From Verrucomicrobiota bacterium (GTDB lineage: Bacteria > Verrucomicrobiota > Verrucomicrobiia > Verrucomicrobiales > Akkermansiaceae): DNA of 9,533 nucleotides. The stretch covers positions 1 to 9,533 of the forward strand of contig VFJU01000072.1 in the NCBI GenBank assembly GCA_009885905.1, in the 5' to 3' direction. The translations under genes were made by a program, and so were the position numbers. The notes below the pieces were generated by a model that worked only from the letters and a program-made list of their open reading frames with translations, was not told where the DNA came from and made no database searches. This document shows positions 7,297 through 9,533 of the stretch, piece after piece. Position 1 is the stretch's first letter. Every line of letters begins with the position of its first letter.

Positions 7297-8160
7297 TTAT
7301 GGATTTGGCGATGAGGTGGGTTCGGGGTTCACAATGGGCGGAGCCACCTGGGGAGTGGATGTGATGATGTTGAGTGCATTCACTTCAACTGCTGCCACTT
7401 CTTCCGACGCTGCTTGAATCTCAGCTTTTTGCTCTGGAGTCACATCGATGAGCTCGATGTTTGTGATTTCTGTGATCGTAACGGCACCCGTCACGGGGTC
7501 TGTGGTAACTTCGGCGGTAATTGTACCCGCTCTTCCGCTAGGAATGAGTGTGGAATTTCCTGTGCTATCAGACAGTGAAACAGCCCCCTCCGTCACGCTG
7601 AGAATGTAGCTGGCTTTGCCATTTCCCCCGGCAGGTGCGATGTAACGCACCGAGAAAGTCGTGCCTCGAACTCCGGCGGCGCCAACAGGCGTGTTCACCA
7701 CAAATGAAGACCCCTTATCACCGCCGATGTGGAGTTTCTTGACGTTACAAACTACCTCACCCTTGGTTAGATTGAGATTAGTGATTGAAGTCGTGGGTTC
7801 TTCCGTTGCTGTCGAAATAGAATAAGGCTCGGAAAATGGATCCTGCAAAAAGTCAGCAATCACCAGCGATGAATTTGCCCTAATATTCACCGCCGCTCCG
7901 TTGGCAAAAATTAAAACTGCGCTGGACTCGGAACCAACATTGACTGTGTACTTTTCAAAAATTACGTCATTTTGCTTTAGGCTACGGGTCGTTTTGTCAG
8001 CCTGATTGGTGGCGTTAACATCACCAATCACCTTAGCCACCACAATGCGAGCTGGCAACCGCTCAGGTTTGGCATCCTCTGAAAATCCACACATGGATGA
8101 AACCGTCCAGACGAATGCCGCGCTCAGTAAACCAATGATTGTACCTTGTTGCTTTTTCAT
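7297..8160 (-). CDS. Secreted FecR-domain protein, likely partner of the CHASE2 cyclase
   Basis: A 287-residue exported protein. The N-terminus (MKKQQ, then a hydrophobic core to about residue 24) is a Sec signal peptide; cleavage near residues 27-30 is plausible. Cys24 does not sit in a good lipobox. The central part (about 38-210) is a beta-rich FecR domain: AKVIGDVNATNQ at its start, FANGAAVNIRANSSLVI (about 85-101), then the family hallmark FVVNTPVGAAGVRGTTFSV (153-171) and SVTEGAVSL (188-196). A Thr/Val-rich segment, an acidic helix (about 241-262) and a Pro-rich tail follow. It is not the iron-citrate FecR itself: there is no membrane anchor, cytoplasmic anti-sigma part, sigma factor or TonB receptor nearby. 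It is the first gene before the CHASE2 cyclase (30-bp gap), so a periplasmic sensing role is inferred. Start at ATG 8160, with no clear ribosome-binding site. Confidence 0.88.
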   Translation of the reverse strand: MKKQQGTIIGLLSAAFVWTVSSMCGFSEDAKPERLPARIVVAKVIGDVNATNQADKTTRSLKQNDVIFEKYTVNVGSESSAVLIFANGAAVNIRANSSLVIADFLQDPFSEPYSISTATEEPTTSITNLNLTKGEVVCNVKKLHIGGDKGSSFVVNTPVGAAGVRGTTFSVRYIAPAGGNGKASYILSVTEGAVSLSDSTGNSTLIPSGRAGTITAEVTTDPVTGAVTITEITNIELIDVTPEQKAEIQAASEEVAAVEVNALNIITSTPQVAPPIVNPEPTSSPNP

Positions 8161-8233
8161 AACGAAGGAAACATCTCATTTTCGCACCGCAAACGCAAAC
8201 CCAATTATCTTGCACAATATTTGAATACCTAAT

Positions 8234-8249
8234 TTCAATTCCCCTGCCA
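8234..8249 (-). promoter_or_regulatory. Sigma54-like -24/-12 element upstream of the FecR-protein gene
   Basis: Minus strand TGGCAGGGGAATTGAA (8249-8234) matches the sigma54 pattern TGGCACGNNNNTTGCW in spacing and at most positions: TGGCA, the G at position 7 and TTG all fit. The normally conserved C of the -12 GC pair is A here, and the C after TGGCA is G. Transcription would start about 60-65 bases before the ATG at 8160. No enhancer-binding regulator gene is visible in the window. Confidence 0.25.
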
Positions 8250-8262
8250 GAAACTGATGGCA
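8245..8262. promoter_or_regulatory. Inverted repeat TGCCA-N8-TGGCA, possible operator
   Basis: Perfect five-base arms TGCCA (8245-8249) and TGGCA (8258-8262) are separated by eight bases. The site overlaps the -24 half of the sigma54-like element and lies about 85-100 bases upstream of the FecR-protein start, a sensible place for a regulator site. Short arms mean a chance match cannot be excluded. Confidence 0.22.
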
Positions 8263-8307
8263 ATCCTTAATCGCATTTCAAAAGATCCATATATTTATTG
8301 TCGGGAG

Positions 8308-8335
8308 TTGCACCCTTCACTTTTGTCCCTAGTCT
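8308..8335 (+). promoter_or_regulatory. Possible promoter of the ABC permease gene
   Basis: TTGCAC (8308-8313), 16 bases, then TAGTCT (8330-8335), about 45 bases before the permease ATG at 8381. The -35 box is poor (three of six), but the -10 box and spacing are the same as in the acnA promoter candidate, and the similarity extends over TAGTCT(C/A)CGC. This is the main reason for listing it. Confidence 0.25.
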
Positions 8336-8338
8336 ACG

Positions 8339-8355
8339 CGAGTTGTCCAACTTCG
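8339..8355. repeat. Small inverted repeat in the leader of the permease gene
   Basis: CGAGTTG (8339-8345) and CAACTTCG (8348-8355) pair around a two-base centre with one bulged base; the inner five pairs (AGTTG/CAACT) are perfect. It lies just after the candidate -10 box and about 25 bases before the permease ATG, so it could be an operator or a leader hairpin. A two-base loop is too tight for RNA unless the innermost pair opens. Confidence 0.25.
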
Positions 8356-8380
8356 GGGGATTATCTCGCTTACCTATAAA

Positions 8381-9533
8381 ATGATCGGTCTCGCTATCAA
8401 AATGCTCTTCGGCGACACCGCCAAATACGTGATGTTATTGGCTGGATTATTTTTTGCCACCTTTTTGATTGTTCAACAAGCATCGGTTTTTTGTGGCCTA
8501 ATGCGCTGGACGACCGCGACATTAAAAAATGTGGCCGCACCCATCTACGTGGTCGAGGAGCGCGTCGAGCAGATCAACGAAATCAATCCGCTACGCGATA
8601 CCGACGTCGCCCGCGTCCGGTCGGTCTCAGCAGTGCGCTGGGCGATGCCACTTTTTTCTGGAATCCAACGCGTCCGCCTCGACGACGGCAGCTTCAAAAC
8701 CGTACAACTCGTCGGCATCGATGCTGCATCTCTGGCAGGCGCGCCCGGTCGCATGATTGCCGGAAATCTATCCGATCTTCGCCTGCCCAACACGGTCATC
8801 ATCGACGAGCTGGCCACGGAACGGCTTTCTACCGACCCCACAGATCCATCGAAACGAATCAAGATCGGAGACGAGTTTGAGATTAACGATATCGAAGCAC
8901 GGGTCGTGGGGATTTGCAGCGCGATGCGTTCATTCACGGGTGGACCCTACATCTGGACAACCTACGAGCGAGCTTTGCAATACACCCCGCAGTCTCGCAA
9001 AATGCTCTCGGCCGTGATCGCTGCGCCTATCGAGGGAATGACGCCCAGCCAAGCCGCAGAGGAAATCGAAAAAACAACAGGACTTCGTGCATTCGTCAAC
9101 GTCGACTTTGGCAACAAAACGGGCAATTCTATCAGTCCAACCGGAGCAATTGATTACGGTGATTTCAATACCTCGACGGTTTGGTGGTATGTTAAAAACA
9201 CTGGAATACCTATTTCTTTCGGTACGACCGTGGTGATTGGCTTCATCGTCGGAGTGGCCATCGCCTGCCAGACTTTCTATGCATTTGTATTAGATAATCT
9301 AAAACACCTAGGCGCACTCAAGGCGATGGGGATGTCTAATTTCCGCCTCAGCGTCATGCTCATTTTCCAAGCCCTCACCGTAGGGATCATCGGCTTCGGA
9401 CTCGGACTGCTTGCCACCGCCGCGTTCGCGGTTGGCGCGCTAAAAAATGGTCAACCCCCATTCTACATGCCCTGGCAAATTCCAGTCGGTGCATTCGTCG
9501 CCGTGCAACTCATCTGCATGCTTGCCGCGCTGA
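8381..9533 (+). CDS. FtsX/DevC-like ABC transporter permease, 3' end cut off by window edge
   Basis: An open frame of 384 codons runs from ATG 8381 to the right edge with no stop. It begins MIGLAIKMLFGDTAKYVMLL. The layout is that of the MacB/FtsX permease superfamily: membrane segment 1 (about 15-41), a large extracytoplasmic domain (about 42-272), segment 2 (about 278-303), a cytoplasmic loop with the FtsX-type LGALKAMGMSNFRL (310-323) that contacts the ATPase, segment 3 (about 325-352) and the start of segment 4 (about 367-384). The N-terminal GDTAKY...FATFLIVQQASVFCGLM pattern resembles DevC-type permeases, which work with an ATPase (DevA) and an HlyD-like adaptor (DevB) in export across the envelope. 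Only a short C-terminal part should be missing. Partners would be expected to the right, outside the window. Alternative start: ATG 8402. No close Shine-Dalgarno; GGGGGA lies 20 bases upstream. Confidence 0.88.
   Translation, partial: MIGLAIKMLFGDTAKYVMLLAGLFFATFLIVQQASVFCGLMRWTTATLKNVAAPIYVVEERVEQINEINPLRDTDVARVRSVSAVRWAMPLFSGIQRVRLDDGSFKTVQLVGIDAASLAGAPGRMIAGNLSDLRLPNTVIIDELATERLSTDPTDPSKRIKIGDEFEINDIEARVVGICSAMRSFTGGPYIWTTYERALQYTPQSRKMLSAVIAAPIEGMTPSQAAEEIEKTTGLRAFVNVDFGNKTGNSISPTGAIDYGDFNTSTVWWYVKNTGIPISFGTTVVIGFIVGVAIACQTFYAFVLDNLKHLGALKAMGMSNFRLSVMLIFQALTVGIIGFGLGLLATAAFAVGALKNGQPPFYMPWQIPVGAFVAVQLICMLAAL

Noticed and set aside
7297..8160. Iron-uptake regulator FecR/FecI system
   Set aside because: The protein has a signal peptide and no transmembrane or cytoplasmic anti-sigma region, and there is no ECF sigma factor or TonB receptor in the window.
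8161..8380. Small gene or RNA in the 220-bp divergent gap
   Set aside because: No convincing reading frame, and no structured RNA motif beyond short inverted repeats; promoter content explains the gap adequately.
8491..9153. Several frames on both strands in the permease region
   Set aside because: The plus-strand frame from 8381 is open to the edge and encodes a recognisable permease; the others are Arg/Ser-rich shadows of it.

Overview
The window carries seven protein genes: five complete, and two that run off the ends. No tRNA, rRNA, CRISPR array, insertion sequence or prophage gene is visible. Base composition looks balanced, near half G+C by eye. Most genes lack a clear Shine-Dalgarno sequence. 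A CHASE2-type adenylate cyclase beside a secreted FecR-domain protein, a DevC-like ABC permease and an AcnA-type aconitase would fit the Verrucomicrobia/Planctomycetes side of the bacterial tree. I favour Verrucomicrobia, but that is inference from gene style, not from a marker gene.

Left part (1-986): two minus-strand genes form a tight pair. A small haem-c lipoprotein (448-831) overlaps by four bases the start of a LysE/RhtB-type exporter, which runs off the left edge. They are divergent from acnA (987-3662, plus). The 155-bp gap between them holds a good sigma70-like -35 box for acnA. AcnA is full length, with its three iron-sulphur cysteines at positions 435, 501 and 504.

Middle (3663-8160): acnA converges on a three-gene minus-strand block. 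In transcription order this is a secreted FecR-domain protein (7297-8160), a CHASE2-transmembrane-class III adenylate cyclase (5050-7266, only 30 bp downstream) and an MFS transporter (3764-4969, 80 bp further on). A short hairpin followed by a T-run lies in the 80-bp gap, so the transporter may be partly or wholly uncoupled. A palindrome-centred hairpin sits between the convergent acnA and MFS genes. The FecR protein and the CHASE2 sensor domain should both be outside the cytoplasmic membrane, so the simplest model is a two-part envelope sensor that controls cAMP production.

Right part (8161-9533): a 220-bp divergent intergenic region holds a sigma54-like element and an overlapping inverted repeat on the fecR side. 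A promoter-like element on the other side matches the acnA one in -10 sequence and spacing. Then comes a plus-strand FtsX/DevC-like ABC transporter permease that runs off the right edge.

The most system-like content is the FecR-CHASE2-cyclase module. The domain families are known; the specific pairing and its control are what deserve testing.
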